Below are positions 62,239-64,000 of a DNA stretch of 64,000 bases, one piece after another. The stretch is from contig NZ_RAPQ01000008.1 in the NCBI RefSeq assembly GCF_003610555.1, positions 2,162,490 to 2,226,489 of the forward strand, given 5' to 3'. How positions within the stretch are numbered: position 1 is the first letter of the stretch; each line of letters starts with the position of its first letter. This DNA comes from Marinifilum flexuosum (GTDB taxonomy: Bacteria > Bacteroidota > Bacteroidia > Bacteroidales > Marinifilaceae). The position numbers and the translations under genes were made by a program. The notes beneath the pieces were generated by a model, which saw only the letters and a list, made by a program, of their open reading frames with translations, made no database searches and was not told the origin of the DNA.

Positions 62239-63864
62239 ATGCAAAAGTCTTTACTATTAGGTGTAGAAGCCATTGCACAAGGTGCAATCGATGGCGGAAT
62301 GTCTGGAGTTTATGCTTATCCGGGAACACCTTCAACCGAAATTACAGAGTACATTCAGCACTCTAAGCAAGCACAACAATTAAATATTCACAGAGACTGG
62401 GCAGCAAATGAAAAGACTGCTATGGAATCTGCTTTAGGAATGTCATATGCCGGAAAGCGTTCTATGGTGTGTATGAAGCACGTAGGTTTGAACGTTGCAG
62501 CTGACTGTTTCATGAATGCAGCTATTACTGGTGCTAATGGTGGTATGTTGATCGTTGTTGCTGATGATCCATCAATGCACTCTTCTCAGAACGAGCAGGA
62601 TTCACGTGTCTACGGTAAGTTCGCCATGATGCCAATCCTGGAACCATCGAACCAACAAGAAGCATACGATATGGCTCGTTTCGGATTCGAATTGTCTGAA
62701 GCTTGTGAGATTCCAGTGTTAATGAGAATCACAACCCGTTTGGCTCACTCTCGTGCAGGTGTTACACGTGCTGCTGAAGTTGTTGCTCAAAACGACATGA
62801 AATTACCAGAAGACAAAGTACAGTTCGTATTGTTGCCAGGTATCGCTCGTAAGCGTTACAAGTTGTTGTTGAACAACCAGGCAAAATTCGAAACTGCTTC
62901 TGAAGAATCACCATATAACACCTATACGGATGCTGCTGATAAGTCAATGGGTATCATCGCTTGCGGTTTAGGATACAACTATTTAATGGAAAACTATCCT
63001 AACGGAGATTGCCCATACCCAGTTGTTAAAATTAGCCAGTACCCAATTCCTCGCACAATGATTCAGAAAATTACCAGCGAGTGTGATAAGGTAATGGTAT
63101 TGGAAGAAGGATATCCTGTAGTTGAAGAAATGTTGAAGGGATATTTGGAAAAAGAAGCTGTAATCGGTCGTTTAGATGGTACTCTTTCTCGCGATGGTGA
63201 GTTGAAGCCTGAAATGGTTGGTAGAGCTTTAGGTTTTGATGTTGAAGAAGGTGCTGAAGTTCCTAACTTGGTATCTGCTCGTCCACCAGCATTGTGTGTT
63301 GGTTGTTCTCACATCGATGTTTATACTGCATTGAATGAAGTTGTTGCTGAATATGGCGAAGGACGTGTATTTGCAGACATAGGTTGTTATACTTTAGGTG
63401 CATTGCCTCCATTCAACGCGATCAACTCTTGTGTTGACATGGGTGCTTCTGTAACCATGGCTAAAGGTGCTGCTGATGCAGGATTGATTCCATCTGTTGC
63501 AGTAATTGGTGACTCTACATTTACTCACTCAGGTATGACTGGTTTATTGGATGCTGTTAACGAAAAGACTCCAATTACAGTAATTATTTCTGACAACGAG
63601 TCTATTTCGATGACTGGTGGTCAGCATTCATCTGCTAAAGGTAAATTGGAAGCTATTTGTGAAGGTTTAGGTGTTGAGCCGGAACATTTACATGTATTAA
63701 CTGCTGTACCTAAGAAGCGTGATGATTTAAAAGATCTTCTTCGCAAAGAATTCGAATACCAGGGAGTATCAGTAATTATTCCTCGTCGTGTTTGTGTTCA
63801 GAAGAACGTTCGCGATCAGAAAATCAAGAAAGCCGCTAAAGCAAAAGCAGCTGCTAAAGCATAA
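62239..63864 (+). CDS. iorA: Indolepyruvate ferredoxin oxidoreductase, alpha subunit (short form)
   Basis: A 541-residue TPP-dependent 2-oxoacid:ferredoxin oxidoreductase subunit. The N-terminal pyrimidine-binding part (YAYPGTPSTEITEYI, AANEKTAMESALGMSYAGKRSM) and C-terminal PP part (CVGCSHIDVY, GDSTFTHSGMTGLLDAVN) are clear. It oxidises arylpyruvates (indole-, phenyl-, hydroxyphenylpyruvate) to acyl-CoA. The usual ~620-residue enzyme ends in two 4Fe-4S motifs; here the C terminus is instead a lysine/alanine tail without cysteine clusters. The beta subunit gene begins 32 bp later. Confidence 0.92.
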   Translation: MQKSLLLGVEAIAQGAIDGGMSGVYAYPGTPSTEITEYIQHSKQAQQLNIHRDWAANEKTAMESALGMSYAGKRSMVCMKHVGLNVAADCFMNAAITGANGGMLIVVADDPSMHSSQNEQDSRVYGKFAMMPILEPSNQQEAYDMARFGFELSEACEIPVLMRITTRLAHSRAGVTRAAEVVAQNDMKLPEDKVQFVLLPGIARKRYKLLLNNQAKFETASEESPYNTYTDAADKSMGIIACGLGYNYLMENYPNGDCPYPVVKISQYPIPRTMIQKITSECDKVMVLEEGYPVVEEMLKGYLEKEAVIGRLDGTLSRDGELKPEMVGRALGFDVEEGAEVPNLVSARPPALCVGCSHIDVYTALNEVVAEYGEGRVFADIGCYTLGALPPFNAINSCVDMGASVTMAKGAADAGLIPSVAVIGDSTFTHSGMTGLLDAVNEKTPITVIISDNESISMTGGQHSSAKGKLEAICEGLGVEPEHLHVLTAVPKKRDDLKDLLRKEFEYQGVSVIIPRRVCVQKNVRDQKIKKAAKAKAAAKA

Positions 63865-63896
63865 TTCAATTAATAACCTGAAAAACTAAAAAGACG

Positions 63897-64000
63897 ATGA
63901 AAACAGATATGGTCATAGCAGGTGTTGGTGGTCAAGGGATTTTATCCATTGCTGCTGCTTTAGGATCTGCTGCTCTAGATAATGATTTATATATGAAGCA
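63897..64000 (+). CDS. iorB: Indolepyruvate ferredoxin oxidoreductase, beta subunit (5' part)
   Basis: ATG at 63897 begins MKTDMVIAGVGGQGILSIAA, the conserved N terminus of the IorB / gamma-type 2-oxoacid oxidoreductase subunit (GVGGQG). The gene runs off the window end. It is downstream of iorA and must be co-transcribed. Confidence 0.9.
   Translation, partial: MKTDMVIAGVGGQGILSIAAALGSAALDNDLYMK

Noticed and set aside
1-64000. tRNA, rRNA, prophage and secretion-system clusters
   Set aside because: I looked for cloverleaf-like sequences, rRNA stretches, integrases and phage structural genes on both strands and saw none.

Overview
The window looks like chromosomal DNA from a free-living, low-GC, anaerobic or facultative member of the Bacteroidota, probably order Marinilabiliales (Labilibaculum/Marinifilum-like). 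This placement is an inference. It rests on a subtilase with a type IX secretion sorting domain, two HU-HIG type DNA-binding proteins, a GH92/GH130 mannoside locus, TTG-N20-TAnnTTTG type promoters, a cysteate synthase typical of sulfonolipid-making Bacteroidota, a class III ribonucleotide reductase and an indolepyruvate oxidoreductase. I saw no rRNA, tRNA, prophage, CRISPR array or intact insertion sequence.

Layout. 1-5.3 kb: tail of a mannoside/N-glycan utilisation operon (GH92 mannosidase, sodium:solute symporter, GH130 mannosyl phosphorylase). 5.3-7.0 kb: two unknown membrane proteins, the second very AT-rich. 7.0-7.6 kb: a small HU-like gene that lacks any ATG/GTG/TTG start, followed by a seven-copy 22-bp tandem array. 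8-12.7 kb: asparagine synthase B, a thioredoxin-like lipid/thiol protein and a three-cysteine peroxiredoxin. 12.8-15.1 kb: a STAS-like protein, an FRG-domain protein and a DUF4382 lipoprotein. 15.2-23.1 kb: a copper/silver efflux operon (CusA-CusC-CusB-HMA protein, preceded by a HYC_CC_PP small protein), closed by a 25-bp perfect hairpin. 23.3-25.1 kb: a membrane protein and a DEAD-box helicase.

25.2-30.9 kb is a cobalamin-responsive block. One B12 riboswitch precedes nrdDG on the plus strand. A second one on the minus strand, separated by a ~480-nt leader, points at an AspT/YidE-type transporter. 31.3-36.5 kb: a secreted S8 peptidase, then an HU-HIG/DUF4469 protein that again is followed by a 22-bp tandem array. 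36.6-43.5 kb: S41 peptidase, transglutaminase-like lipoprotein, SF1 helicase-nuclease and a TlpA-like protein. 44-46.1 kb: a DUF3360 transporter and an ABM monooxygenase-like protein.

46.3-55.5 kb is rich in acyl and acetate metabolism: SatP acetate channel, acyl-CoA ligase, Gfo/Idh oxidoreductase, cysteate synthase, C_GCAxxG_C_C protein, patatin and acetyl-CoA synthetase. 55.6-57.2 kb: small membrane proteins and an XRE regulator/membrane protein pair with a well-formed promoter-operator. 57.4-64 kb: a four-module sulfur-transfer flavoprotein (CoA-disulfide reductase + rhodanese + TusA + DsrE2), a FetAB-type ABC pair, and the start of an iorAB operon that runs off the end.

The signals I consider most worth following are the pairing of both HU-type genes with 22-bp tandem arrays, the non-AUG start of the first of them, the convergent pair of B12 riboswitches, a 12-nt motif repeated just beyond three terminators, and a dispersed REP-like element.
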